Shown here piece after piece: positions 43,175-52,463 of a stretch of DNA of 64,000 bases. A program made the position numbers and the translations under genes. Numbering within the stretch: position 1 is the first letter of the stretch; each line of letters opens with the position of its first letter. The notes under the pieces were generated by a model. The model was not told the origin of the DNA. It did not search any database and was given only the letters and a program-made list of their open reading frames with translations. Origin of the DNA: Poseidonibacter ostreae (lineage in GTDB: Bacteria; Campylobacterota; Campylobacteria; Campylobacterales; Arcobacteraceae); NCBI RefSeq assembly GCF_009208075.1, contig NZ_WFKJ01000001.1, forward strand, positions 62,001-126,000, read 5' to 3'.

Positions 43175-43828
43175 ATGAGACAGTATGAAACGTATAGATG
43201 TAATAAATGTGGAAATGAAGTAGAAGTACAAAATGTTGGTGGTGGAGCACTTCACTGTTGTGGTGAAAAAATGGAAATGATTACAGAAAACTTAACTGCT
43301 GTTAATTTAATGAAAGCTTTTGCTGGTGAATCAATGGCTAGAAACAAGTATGAATATTTTGCAAAAATAGCTCAAAAAGAGGGTTATAGAGATATTGCAG
43401 AACATTTCCAAAGAGCTGCAAATAATGAAAAAATGCATGCAAAACTTGAGCTTAAAATGTATAACCAAATGACAATGGGTAAAGAGTTTGGAGATACTGT
43501 TGAAAACCTTAAATATGCAATTGAAGGTGAATCTTATGAAAATGTTACAATGTATCCAGACTTTGCAGCAATTGCAAAAGAAGAAGAGCATAAAGAAGTA
43601 GCAAGAATATTAGCAGGTATTGGTAAGATTGAAGTTGAACATGAAAACATGTATCGAAATCTATTAAAAAGACTTGAAACTGGTGCAGAGCATGAAAGTG
43701 ATGATGCAGATGAAGAGTGGATTTGTGAAGTATGTGGACATGTTCATAGAGGGAAAAAAGCTTTAAAAGTTTGTCCTGTTTGTAAGCATCCTCAAGAGTA
43801 TCAATCAAGATTAAATTCTAAAAAGTAA
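43175..43828 (+). CDS. Desulforubrerythrin (copy 2)
   Basis: 217 residues with the same three-part layout as copy 1: Cys-rich start (CNKCG...HCCGEKM), diiron domain (ESMARNKYEYF, NNEKMHA, EHENMYRN) and rubredoxin (CEVCGHVHRG...CPVC). The N-terminal segment is shorter by two residues. A 57-bp stretch (43277-43333) differs from copy 1 (42550-42606) at one base, although the genes diverge elsewhere. It peroxidises with copy 1 and may differ in electron donor. Confidence 0.94.
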   Translation: MRQYETYRCNKCGNEVEVQNVGGGALHCCGEKMEMITENLTAVNLMKAFAGESMARNKYEYFAKIAQKEGYRDIAEHFQRAANNEKMHAKLELKMYNQMTMGKEFGDTVENLKYAIEGESYENVTMYPDFAAIAKEEEHKEVARILAGIGKIEVEHENMYRNLLKRLETGAEHESDDADEEWICEVCGHVHRGKKALKVCPVCKHPQEYQSRLNSKK

Positions 43829-43837
43829 TAAAAAAAA

Positions 43838-43880
43838 GGATATCTTTGGTAATATAAGAAAAAATTACCGGAGATATTCC
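43838..43880 (+). promoter_or_regulatory. Hairpin enclosing the ribosome site of the downstream TTG-started gene
   Basis: GGA-TATCT-TT-GGTAAT (43838-43853) pairs with ATTACC-GG-AGATA-T-TCC (43864-43880): 14 Watson-Crick pairs, two T-G wobbles and one bulge, with a 10-base loop. The 3' arm contains the GGAG ribosome site (43870-43873) and ends right before the TTG start. A weak TTGTTT tract follows, so it may also terminate the rubrerythrin transcript. Confidence 0.65.
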
Positions 43881-45479
43881 TTGTTTAAAATAGTTCTATT
43901 ATGTTTATTTGCATTAAATATATATGCAAAAGATTTCGTCATTGCTAGTTATAACGCTGAAAATTTATTTGATTTAAAAAAACAAAATAGCGAATATAAA
44001 GAGTTTATTCCAAATACTTCTTCAAAATGGAATCAAAATAACTTCAATATTAAGATAAATAATGCAGTAAAAGTAATAAAAGATATTAATGCTGATATTA
44101 TTGCTCTTCAAGAAATAGAAAATAGAGCTGTACTTCAACTTTTATTAAAAAAACTACCCTCTTATAAATATTCCTCTTTTGCAAAATATTCAAGATCATC
44201 AGTTGGCGTTGGATTTTTATCAAAAATTAAAATAAAAAGCAATAGACAAATTGATGTAAAGTTTACAAATAAAATCTTTAGACCTATTTTAGAAACTACT
44301 TTTGAAATTGAAAATAAAGAGTTTAAAATTTTCAACAATCATTGGCCTTCAAAAAGAGTAGCTGAAAGTTATAGAGTTAAGTTTGCTAAAAAGCTTCAAG
44401 ATAGACTTTCAAAACTTCCAAGAGATTATGACTATATTTTATTAGGAGATTTTAATTCGAATTATGATGAAAATAGAAGTTTTAAATATAATAAAAAATT
44501 AAATAATACTTCTGGTATTACTGGAATAAATCAAGTATTAAATACAACAGTAGAAAATAAATATATTACTTATGATGATGTTTTAAAACAAAAAAGAAAA
44601 GTGCATTTCAATCTTTGGTTAGACCTTCCATCAAATGATAGATTTTCAAATAAATATAGAACACAAAGTAATACTCCTGATAATATTATTCTATCTCCTG
44701 CACTTCTTGATACAAAAAATATTTCGTATATTCACAAATCTTTTAAAGTTTTTAAGCCAAATTATCTTTATAGAAATAACAAAGTTTTAAGATGGCAAAT
44801 GAAAGGGAATAGGTACAATAAAGTTCACGTAGGAGCTGGGTATTCTGACCATTTACCAATTTATGCTTCATTTTCAACATCAAAAGAGAAAACAAATCCT
44901 ATTAAAGAAATTAAAAAAAATAGTAAAAAAGAGCTAAATAAGATTAGTGACTTATATAATAAAATGAAACTCATTGAACCTGCAATTATAAAAGATGCAG
45001 TTGTTATTTATAAAACAAAAACAGGTGCTATTATAAAACAAAAAAACAATAGAGCTATTTATATTTATAAGCATGCACAAGAACTAAAATTAGGATATTC
45101 ATATACTTTACAAATAAATGAAATAGTTGATTATAATGGCTTAAAAGAAGTAGATTCATTTTCAGTTTTAGAAGAAAATGGCCGATTTAAAAACTATAAA
45201 TCTTTATTTATAAATGCTAAGAAAAATGATATTTTCAATCCAAATAATCAAAATGAAATAGCTTTTAATTTAAGAGGCGTGATAAAAAAAAGAAAACTAT
45301 ATATAGATGATTCAAATACTATCTTAAAAGGTAAATCAATAAAAATATTTGCAAAAAACAAACAAGACCTACCAAAACAAAATGAAACTATAACTTTTAA
45401 AAATGCACATATTGGAGTTTATAGAGGTGTTCCACAAGTACTAATTCATTCAAGTTCTGATTATCAAGTAGGAAATTAA
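43881..45479 (+). CDS. Secreted endonuclease/exonuclease/phosphatase family protein
   Basis: 532 residues starting at TTG 43881, supported by GGAG seven bases upstream and a signal peptide right after it (FKIVLLCLFALNIYA). The nuclease domain (about 18-335) has SYNAENLFD, ALQEIENRA, FNNHWPSK, LGDFNSNYDENRS and SDHLPIYASF, i.e. the DNase I-like metal and catalytic residues. The last 190 residues have no motif I recognise; they are rich in Lys and strands, with IKDAVVIYKTKTGAIIKQ and KIFAKNKQDLPK. It is probably an extracellular or periplasmic nuclease. It overlaps murJ by one base. Confidence 0.88.
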   Translation: MFKIVLLCLFALNIYAKDFVIASYNAENLFDLKKQNSEYKEFIPNTSSKWNQNNFNIKINNAVKVIKDINADIIALQEIENRAVLQLLLKKLPSYKYSSFAKYSRSSVGVGFLSKIKIKSNRQIDVKFTNKIFRPILETTFEIENKEFKIFNNHWPSKRVAESYRVKFAKKLQDRLSKLPRDYDYILLGDFNSNYDENRSFKYNKKLNNTSGITGINQVLNTTVENKYITYDDVLKQKRKVHFNLWLDLPSNDRFSNKYRTQSNTPDNIILSPALLDTKNISYIHKSFKVFKPNYLYRNNKVLRWQMKGNRYNKVHVGAGYSDHLPIYASFSTSKEKTNPIKEIKKNSKKELNKISDLYNKMKLIEPAIIKDAVVIYKTKTGAIIKQKNNRAIYIYKHAQELKLGYSYTLQINEIVDYNGLKEVDSFSVLEENGRFKNYKSLFINAKKNDIFNPNNQNEIAFNLRGVIKKRKLYIDDSNTILKGKSIKIFAKNKQDLPKQNETITFKNAHIGVYRGVPQVLIHSSSDYQVGN

Positions 45480-46780
45480 TGCTATTAAAATCAATTTTTA
45501 CAAATAGTACAGGTATTTTGACATCTAGAATTTTAGGATTTATAAGAGATTTATTAACAGCTTCTATTTTAGGAGCGAATATCTATTCTGATATCTTCTT
45601 TGTTGCTTTTAAACTACCAAATTTATTTAGAAGAATCTTTGCAGAAGGGGCTTTTACACAAGCTTTTATTCCAGCTTATGCAAAATCAAATCATAAAATC
45701 AGATTCTCTTCTGTAGTCTTTTTACAACTATTTGGATTTTTGATTATTCTTTCACTTTTAGTAAGTCTATTTTCATCACTTGTTGCAAAAGCAGTTGCAA
45801 TTGGTTTTGATCAAGAAACAATAGATTTAGCAGCTCCTTTATTTGCTATAAATTTTTACTATTTACCAATGATATTTATAGTTACCTTTATGGCTGCACT
45901 TTTACAATATAAAAATCACTTTGCAACAACAGCTTACTCAACAGCTCTTTTAAATCTAACAATGATAACTGCACTTTTAATATCACAAAATATGGAAAAA
46001 TATGAGATTACATTTTATTTATCTTATGGTGTATTAGCAGGTGGATTATTACAAATTTTAGTTCATTTATATGCAATTAAAAGATTAAACTTATGTAAAA
46101 TATTTCATTTTAAAAAGCATAAGAAAAAAGAAGAAAACAAATTTTATAAAAACTTTATGTCTGCAACAGTTGGCTCTTCAACAACTCATCTTTCGGCATT
46201 TATAGATACTTGGCTAGCCTCATTTTTAATGACAGGTTCAATTTCTTATCTTTATTATGGAAATAGAGTTTTTCAACTTCCACTTGCCCTATTTGCAATA
46301 GCTACTTCTGTTGCACTTTTTCCAATGATTGCAAGAAGTATTAAAAATAAAGATGAAAATAAAGCATTAGCTTTAATGAAAAAGTCTTCTCTAATTTTAT
46401 TAGGTCTACTTTCAATTTCTACTTTTATTGGTATTTTTTTTAATGAATTTATTATTAGTTTACTATTTGAACGTGGAGCATTTACAAGTACTGATACTAC
46501 AAATACTGCATTAATTTTATCTATGTACTTAATTGGACTTATTCCTTTTGGAATTGGAAAAATTTTCTCTCTTTGGTTATATGCAAAAGAACAACAATTC
46601 TTAGCAGCAAAAATATCTGTATATAGCTTAGGATGGAATATAGTTTTTTCACTACTTTTAATTCAACCTTTTGGAGCTGCTGGTCTTGCATTTGCAAGTA
46701 CTCTTAGTGGTTTTATTCTATTTTTTCTTACAATAAAAGCTTTTGGATTTCAGAAATTTATTGTGATGTTTAAAAAATAA
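45479..46780 (+). CDS. murJ: Lipid II flippase MurJ
   Basis: 433 residues with 12 or more membrane segments. TSRILGFIRDLLTASILGA near the start, LPNLFRRIFAEGAFTQAFIP and the later ISYLYYGNRVFQLPLALFAIATSVALFP are diagnostic of MurJ/MviN. It flips the peptidoglycan precursor lipid II. The protein is somewhat shorter than the usual 470-520 residues. Its ATG overlaps the nuclease stop (TAATG). A terminator hairpin follows. Confidence 0.95.
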   Translation: MLLKSIFTNSTGILTSRILGFIRDLLTASILGANIYSDIFFVAFKLPNLFRRIFAEGAFTQAFIPAYAKSNHKIRFSSVVFLQLFGFLIILSLLVSLFSSLVAKAVAIGFDQETIDLAAPLFAINFYYLPMIFIVTFMAALLQYKNHFATTAYSTALLNLTMITALLISQNMEKYEITFYLSYGVLAGGLLQILVHLYAIKRLNLCKIFHFKKHKKKEENKFYKNFMSATVGSSTTHLSAFIDTWLASFLMTGSISYLYYGNRVFQLPLALFAIATSVALFPMIARSIKNKDENKALALMKKSSLILLGLLSISTFIGIFFNEFIISLLFERGAFTSTDTTNTALILSMYLIGLIPFGIGKIFSLWLYAKEQQFLAAKISVYSLGWNIVFSLLLIQPFGAAGLAFASTLSGFILFFLTIKAFGFQKFIVMFKK

Positions 46781-46796
46781 AAATAGCCCTATTTTT
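46779..46796 (+). terminator. Terminator after murJ
   Basis: AAAAATAG, CC, CTATTTTT, a self-complementary 8-bp arm pair ending in a T run, immediately downstream of the murJ stop (46778-46780) and overlapping it. Confidence 0.6.
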
Positions 46797-46861
46797 AAAT
46801 TTTAGTAATTAATTACAATTTAGCTATAATGGCTTTTTTAATAAATATTACTAGGATTTAA

Positions 46862-48571
46862 ATGAAAGAATTTTTCAAACAATACTCCCCTTTTTATAAA
46901 AACTATAAACTTCAATTTATATATGCCTTCATAGGAATTATTTTAGTTGCAAGTGCAACAGCAGGAACTGCTTATGCTATTCAGCCTTTATTAGATGATA
47001 TTTTTATTAATAAAGATGAAGAAATGCTATATATGATGCCTGTTTTTGTTATTCTTTTATATACAGCAAAAGGTTTTGGACGATATATTCAAGCATATTA
47101 TATCTCTTTTATTGGACAAGATATTACAAGAATTGTAAGAGATAGACTTTTTTCACATGTTCTAAACTTAGATATGGATTTCTTTCAAAAAAAACATGGT
47201 GGGGAACTTGTAAGTAGAATTATAAATGATATAAATAGAATTCAACAAGCAGTCTCAAACTATGTTGCAGAATTTATAAGAGAAGTTCTTACAATTGTTG
47301 CACTTATTGGTTTAGTAATTTATCACTCACCTGAACTTGCTTTTTATGGACTAGTTGTTCTTCCACTTGCAATTTGGCCTTTATCAAAACTTGCTAAAAG
47401 AATGAAAAAACTTTCATTCAAATCACAAGAATCAAATGCTGATATTACATCATCATTAAGTGAATCTTTCAATAATATAGAAATAATCAAAGCAAATTCT
47501 ACAGAAGAAATAGAAGCAAAGAAATTCTCAATTCATAATCTAAATTTCTTTAAATATAATATGAAAGCAGTTAGAACAAATGAATTAACCTCTCCTTTAA
47601 TGGAAATAATTGGATCACTAGCTTTTGCAGCTGTTATTTTAGTTGGAGGTTCAAAAGTAATTTCAGGAGAGCTTACAACAGGAACATTTAGTTCATTTAT
47701 TGCTGCTTTATTTATGTTATATACACCTATTAAAAGATTATCTTCATTATATAATAAAATGCAAGATGCCCTTGCAGCAAACGATAGAATTAATGAAATG
47801 CTTAATTCTAAAGCTACAATTATTTCAGGAAATAAAGAGTTTCCAGAAAATATAGAAAAAATATCATTTAATAATGTCTCATTAAACTATGGAGATTTTC
47901 AAGCTTTAAAAAGTATTAGTTTTGAAGCAAAAAAAGGTGATAAAATTGCACTTGTAGGAGATAGTGGAGGAGGAAAGTCTTCTTTAATCAATACTATAAT
48001 TAGATTTTATGATATTTCTGAGGGTGAAATAAAATTAAATGACAACTTATTAAATGAGCTTTCATTAAAATCTTTAAGAGAAAACATTTCAATAGTAACA
48101 CAAAGAGTTTATATATTTAATGACACAATAAGTGCAAACGTTGCTTATGGTTATGAAATAGATGAGAAAAGAGTAATTGAAGTATTAAAGCAAGCTCACG
48201 CTTATGATTTTGTATCGAAAATGGAAGATGGTATAAATACAAAACTTGATGAGTTTGGAACAAACTTATCAGGAGGTCAAAGACAAAGAATTGCAATTGC
48301 AAGAGCATTATATAAAAAGCCTAAAATACTTATTTTAGATGAAGCAACTTCTGCTCTTGATAATGAAAGTGAGTCAATTATCTCACAAGTAATAGATGAT
48401 GTAAGTGTTGATAAAATTACATTTATAATTGCACATAGATTAAGTACTATTAAAAATGCTAGTAAAATTGCCGTATTTAAAGATGGTGAAATTATTGATA
48501 TGAATACAGAAGAAAATCTTTTAAAATCTTGTAAAGAGTATCAAAGATTATATAACTTAGCAAATATTTAA
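46862..48571 (+). CDS. msbA: ABC transporter, fused permease/ATPase, MsbA-like
   Basis: 569 residues. Six membrane segments fill about 20-305, with RDRLFSHVLNLDMDFFQKKHGGELVSRIINDI in the coupling region. The ATPase has GDSGGGKSS (near 371), LSGGQRQRIAIARALY and LILDEATSALD. This is the half-transporter layout of lipid exporters; the place beside pyrD, an M16 peptidase and dapA matches msbA in Campylobacter as I recall. It would flip lipid A-core. A paralogous exporter cannot be ruled out by sequence alone. Confidence 0.85.
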   Translation: MKEFFKQYSPFYKNYKLQFIYAFIGIILVASATAGTAYAIQPLLDDIFINKDEEMLYMMPVFVILLYTAKGFGRYIQAYYISFIGQDITRIVRDRLFSHVLNLDMDFFQKKHGGELVSRIINDINRIQQAVSNYVAEFIREVLTIVALIGLVIYHSPELAFYGLVVLPLAIWPLSKLAKRMKKLSFKSQESNADITSSLSESFNNIEIIKANSTEEIEAKKFSIHNLNFFKYNMKAVRTNELTSPLMEIIGSLAFAAVILVGGSKVISGELTTGTFSSFIAALFMLYTPIKRLSSLYNKMQDALAANDRINEMLNSKATIISGNKEFPENIEKISFNNVSLNYGDFQALKSISFEAKKGDKIALVGDSGGGKSSLINTIIRFYDISEGEIKLNDNLLNELSLKSLRENISIVTQRVYIFNDTISANVAYGYEIDEKRVIEVLKQAHAYDFVSKMEDGINTKLDEFGTNLSGGQRQRIAIARALYKKPKILILDEATSALDNESESIISQVIDDVSVDKITFIIAHRLSTIKNASKIAVFKDGEIIDMNTEENLLKSCKEYQRLYNLANI

Positions 48572-48579
48572 CTCTCCCT

Positions 48580-48606
48580 TTAAAGAGCTATTATATAGCT
48601 CTTTAA
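48580..48606 (+). terminator. Terminator after the MsbA-like gene
   Basis: TTAAAGAGCTA, TTATA, TAGCTCTTTAA is a perfect 11-bp stem, 8 bp after the stop codon. The tract beyond it (gacttttaaa) is partly T-rich. Confidence 0.7.
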
Positions 48607-48692
48607 GACTTTTAAAACAACATTTATTTTCATTAAAACTTATATTTAACGATTTTTAGATAAAATATCTAAATTTTAAAAAAAGGCCATTC

Positions 48693-49751
48693 TTGTTTTG
48701 TTATAACACAGTAAAAAAAGTACTATTCAAATTTGAACCAGAAACAGCTCACAATATCGCTGAATGCGGTTTAAGAATTGTAGGAAAATGTAAAATTTTA
48801 AAAAATATGATGGAAAAGAAGAACTTTAAAAATAATTCTAAACTTTCTCAAGAACTATTTGGTGTAACTTTTACAAACCCAGTTGGACTTGCTGCTGGTT
48901 TTGATAAAAATGCAACAATGGTAAAAGCAATGCCTTCACTAGGATTTGGTTTTACAGAAATTGGAACAATGACACCAAAACCTCAAGATGGAAATGCTAA
49001 ACCTCGAATGTTTAGATATCCAGAAGAAAAAAGTGTACAAAATGCAATGGGATTTAACAACGAAGGTGCTCATAAAGTTTTAAAAAACTTAAAAGAGGTT
49101 TATCCTGCAGCTATTCCTGTTGGAGTAAATATTGGTAAAAACAAAACTACTCCAGAAGAGTTTGCATTAAGCGATTATAAAATGTTAATTAAAAAATTTG
49201 AAGCAACAAGTGATTATTTAGTAATAAATATTTCAAGTCCAAATACTCCAAATTTAAGAGATTTACAAAATGAAAAGTTTATTACTGAACTATTTACTAT
49301 GGCAAAAGAGTTTACAAATAAACCAATTTTATTAAAAATTGCTCCAGATATGGAAGCACAACAAGCAATTGAACTTTGTAAAAGTGCAGTAAATGCAGGA
49401 GCAGCTGGAATAATTGCTACAAATACAACTATTGATTACTCACTAGTTCCAAATTGTCAAGATTTTGGAGGATTAAGTGGTGCATGTTTAACAGAAAAAT
49501 CTTATTCGATTTTTAAAGAAATTGCAAAAGAATTATATGGAAAAACAATACTAATTTCTGCTGGTGGAATATCAACAGGAGAGCAAGCATATGCAAGAAT
49601 AAAAGCAGGAGCTTCTTTAGTACAATCATATTCAGGACTGATTTTTGAAGGACCTTCAATGGTTCGAAAAATAAATGAAGAAATTTTAGAGCTAATGGCA
49701 AAAGATGGATATGAAAATATCACTGAAGCTATCGGATCTGATTTAAAATAA
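48693..49751 (+). CDS. pyrD: Dihydroorotate dehydrogenase (quinone), class 2
   Basis: 352 residues from TTG 48693 (AAGG ribosome site ten bases upstream). The N-terminal helices (FCYNTVKKVLFKFEPETAHNI) are those of the membrane-associated class 2 enzymes. NPVGLAAGFDKNA, FGFTEIGTMTPKPQDGN, NAMGFNNEG, VNISSPNTPNLRDLQ (catalytic Ser/Asn) and GGLSG are all present. It oxidises dihydroorotate with FMN and menaquinone in pyrimidine synthesis. It is 11 bp before the M16 gene. Confidence 0.95.
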   Translation: MFCYNTVKKVLFKFEPETAHNIAECGLRIVGKCKILKNMMEKKNFKNNSKLSQELFGVTFTNPVGLAAGFDKNATMVKAMPSLGFGFTEIGTMTPKPQDGNAKPRMFRYPEEKSVQNAMGFNNEGAHKVLKNLKEVYPAAIPVGVNIGKNKTTPEEFALSDYKMLIKKFEATSDYLVINISSPNTPNLRDLQNEKFITELFTMAKEFTNKPILLKIAPDMEAQQAIELCKSAVNAGAAGIIATNTTIDYSLVPNCQDFGGLSGACLTEKSYSIFKEIAKELYGKTILISAGGISTGEQAYARIKAGASLVQSYSGLIFEGPSMVRKINEEILELMAKDGYENITEAIGSDLK

Positions 49752-49762
49752 GTAGAGATAAA

Positions 49763-51106
49763 ATGAATTTAACGAAATCAACAAAAATTATAAAAACTTT
49801 TTTATTCTTTCTTGTTTCATTATTCATTCTTACAGGAGAATTAATGGCTAATAGCTTACCAAAATATTATACTAAGACATTAGAAAATGGATTACAAATA
49901 GTTGCAATTCCTATGAAAAATGGCTCAAATGTAGTTTCAACTGATATATTTTATAAAGTTGGAAGTAGAGATGAGAAAATGGGGAAAAGTGGAATAGCAC
50001 ATATGCTTGAACACTTAAACTTTAAATCAACAAAAAATTTAGAAGCTGGTGAATTTGATGAAATCGTTAAAGGTTTTGGAGGAGTTAATAATGCTTCTAC
50101 TTCTTTTGACTTTACCCACTATTATATCAAATCAGCATCAAAAAACATGGATAAATCTTTAGATTTATTTGCTGATTTAATGCAAAACTTAACTTTAAAA
50201 GATGAAGAGTTTCAACCTGAAAGAAATGTAGTTGCAGAAGAGAGACGATGGAGAACTGATAATAGTCCAATGGGTTATTTACAATTTAGATTATTTAACA
50301 ATGCATATATTTATCATCCATACCATTGGACTCCAATTGGATTTATGAGTGATATTAAAAACTGGTCTATTGATGATATTCGTGATTTTCATTCTACTTA
50401 TTATCAACCAAAAAATGCAATTATTGTAGTTGCAGGAGATATTGATAAAGAAGAAGTATTTACATCTTCAGAGAAATATTTTAAAGATATTAAAAATAAA
50501 AAAGAAATAATTTCTAAAATTCATACAGTTGAACCAAAACAAGATGGGGCTAAAAAAGTTACTATTTTAAAAGATTCAGCAGTTCAAATGCTTGCAATTA
50601 CTTATCATATTCCAAACTTTGAACATAAAGATCAAGTTGCACTTTCTGCATTAAGTGAATTCTTTAGTTCAGGAAAAAGTTCAATATTACAAAAAAGACT
50701 TGTAGATGAAAAAAGATTAGTTAACTCTGTATATGCTTATAATTTAGAGCTTAAAGACCCTGGATTATTTATGTTTATGGCAGTTGCTAATGAAGGTGTT
50801 AAAGCTAAAGATGTTGAGAAAGAGATTTTAGCAATTATTGATGAAGTAAAAAAAGGGAATATTAGTAAAAAAGATCTTGATAAAATTAAGATTAATACTA
50901 AAGCTGATTTTATATTCTCTTTAGAGAGTTCATCATCAGTAGCATCTTTATATGGTTCATACTTTGTAAGAGATAATATTAAGCCATTATTCGATTATGA
51001 GAAAAAAGTTGATGCATTAAATAAAAAAGATTTAATTAAAGCTGCAAATAAATACTTTACAAAAAATAATTCTACTACTGTTATTTTGAAGCAGGAAAAG
51101 AAATAG
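49763..51106 (+). CDS. M16 family zinc metallopeptidase, exported
   Basis: 447 residues. A signal peptide covers about 1-29 (FLFFLVSLFILTGELMA). The inverted zinc motif HXXEH is H80-M-L-E83-H84, and the third ligand is in the helix ERNVVAEERRW about 75 residues on. The second inactive half-domain (about 220-440) is present, so it is a complete single-chain PqqL/processing-peptidase-like protein. It likely degrades or trims periplasmic peptides. The GTG of the globin gene overlaps its stop by one base. Confidence 0.92.
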   Translation: MNLTKSTKIIKTFLFFLVSLFILTGELMANSLPKYYTKTLENGLQIVAIPMKNGSNVVSTDIFYKVGSRDEKMGKSGIAHMLEHLNFKSTKNLEAGEFDEIVKGFGGVNNASTSFDFTHYYIKSASKNMDKSLDLFADLMQNLTLKDEEFQPERNVVAEERRWRTDNSPMGYLQFRLFNNAYIYHPYHWTPIGFMSDIKNWSIDDIRDFHSTYYQPKNAIIVVAGDIDKEEVFTSSEKYFKDIKNKKEIISKIHTVEPKQDGAKKVTILKDSAVQMLAITYHIPNFEHKDQVALSALSEFFSSGKSSILQKRLVDEKRLVNSVYAYNLELKDPGLFMFMAVANEGVKAKDVEKEILAIIDEVKKGNISKKDLDKIKINTKADFIFSLESSSSVASLYGSYFVRDNIKPLFDYEKKVDALNKKDLIKAANKYFTKNNSTTVILKQEKK

Positions 51107-51573
51107 TGAACTATCATGTAAGTAAAACAACTTTGGGTGAGAATCCAAAGTTTGAATACCCTAAGCCAATATTTCTTGAAGAAATGGGTGAAGAAGGTCT
51201 TAAAAAACTATTTAGCGAATTCTATGATTTAATAGTAGATAGTGATATAGGAAATTTCTTTCCTCAAGATGAAGAAGAGTTAGAAAAAGTAAAAGCTCAT
51301 AATGTTAAGTTTTTTATAGAAGCTGCAGGTGGTCCTAAAGATTATACAAAAGCAGTTGGACATTTTGATATGTTAAAAACTCATGAACAATTCTCAATTA
51401 CTGAAAAAGCAAGAAGAGAATGGTTAGGAACGATGGAAGAAGTTTTAAGAAAAACAGATATTTCAGATGAGGCAAAACAGAGTTTTTGGGACTTTTTAGA
51501 AACATTTTCAAAACACACAGTAAATGTAGATGAAAAACAAGAATTAGAAGATTTAGTAGTAAAAAAAGGATAA
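51106..51573 (+). CDS. Truncated hemoglobin-like globin
   Basis: 155 residues starting at GTG 51106 on the TAGTG overlap with the M16 gene. The globin pattern has [19 protein letters not shown] (B helix Tyr), [13 protein letters not shown] (His of KTHEQF is the probable heme ligand, F8) and [11 protein letters not shown] (G helix Trp). The layout is closest to group II truncated hemoglobins. It would bind O2 or NO in the cytosol. The first 25 residues precede the globin fold. It lies 2 bp before dapA. Confidence 0.85.
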   Translation: MNYHVSKTTLGENPKFEYPKPIFLEEMGEEGLKKLFSEFYDLIVDSDIGNFFPQDEEELEKVKAHNVKFFIEAAGGPKDYTKAVGHFDMLKTHEQFSITEKARREWLGTMEEVLRKTDISDEAKQSFWDFLETFSKHTVNVDEKQELEDLVVKKG

Positions 51574-51575
51574 AT

Positions 51576-52463
51576 ATGGAAATTATTACAGGTGCAATGA
51601 CTGCACTAATTACCCCATTTAAAGATGGAAAAGTTGATTTAGAAAAATATGAGTCTTTAATTAAAAGACAAATAGCACAAGGTATGGATGCCGTAGTACC
51701 TGTTGGAACTACAGGTGAGAGTGCAACATTATCACATGCTGAACATAAAGCTTGTATTGAAGTTGCAGTTGCAGCTTGTAAAGGTACTGGTGTTAAAGTA
51801 ATTGCTGGAGCTGGTTCAAATGCTACACATGAAGCAGTTGAAATTGCTAAACATGCACAAGCAGTAGGAGCAGATGGACTTTTATCTGTAACTCCATACT
51901 ATAATAAACCAACTCAAGAGGGTTTATATCAACACTATAAAGCAATTGCAACATCTGTTGAAATTCCTTTTATGTTATATAATGTACCAGGACGTACTGG
52001 TGTTGATTTAACAGCAGATACAACTATTAGACTTTTTGATGATATTCCAAATATTTATGCTACAAAAGAAGCTACTGGTTCACTAGATAGAACAATAGAG
52101 TTATTATCTCAAAGAAGTGATTTAGTTATCGTTTCAGGTGATGATGCAATTGATTTCCCTATGTTAGTAAATGGTTGTAAAGGAATTATTTCTGTAACTG
52201 CAAACTTACTTCCAAATCTAAAATCTAGATTAGTTCATGCAATAGAAGAAGGAAAGTTAGATGAAGCAAGAAAAATAAATGAAGATTTATATGCTTTAAA
52301 CTGTGTATTATTCTGTGAAAGTAATCCAATTCCAATTAAAGCAGCAATGTACTTGGCTGGATTATTAGATACATTAGAATACAGACTTCCATTAACTCCT
52401 CCAAGCACAGAGACAATGGACAAATTAGAAAATATATTAAAACAATACGAGGTAATAAAATAA
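51576..52463 (+). CDS. dapA: 4-hydroxy-tetrahydrodipicolinate synthase
   Basis: 295 residues, TIM barrel. [28 protein letters not shown] (Tyr of the catalytic triad), NVPGRTG and YATKEATGS (Schiff-base Lys near 162) are diagnostic. It condenses pyruvate and aspartate semialdehyde in lysine and diaminopimelate synthesis. It overlaps the SDR gene by one base (TAATG). The order M16-dapA-SDR is conserved in Campylobacter, as I recall, apart from the inserted globin. Confidence 0.97.
   Translation: MEIITGAMTALITPFKDGKVDLEKYESLIKRQIAQGMDAVVPVGTTGESATLSHAEHKACIEVAVAACKGTGVKVIAGAGSNATHEAVEIAKHAQAVGADGLLSVTPYYNKPTQEGLYQHYKAIATSVEIPFMLYNVPGRTGVDLTADTTIRLFDDIPNIYATKEATGSLDRTIELLSQRSDLVIVSGDDAIDFPMLVNGCKGIISVTANLLPNLKSRLVHAIEEGKLDEARKINEDLYALNCVLFCESNPIPIKAAMYLAGLLDTLEYRLPLTPPSTETMDKLENILKQYEVIK

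Noticed and set aside
43331-43808. Minus-strand ORFs of 86 and 87 residues opposite desulforubrerythrin copy 2
   Set aside because: His/Cys/Phe/Leu-rich antisense shadows of a conserved gene without ribosome sites.
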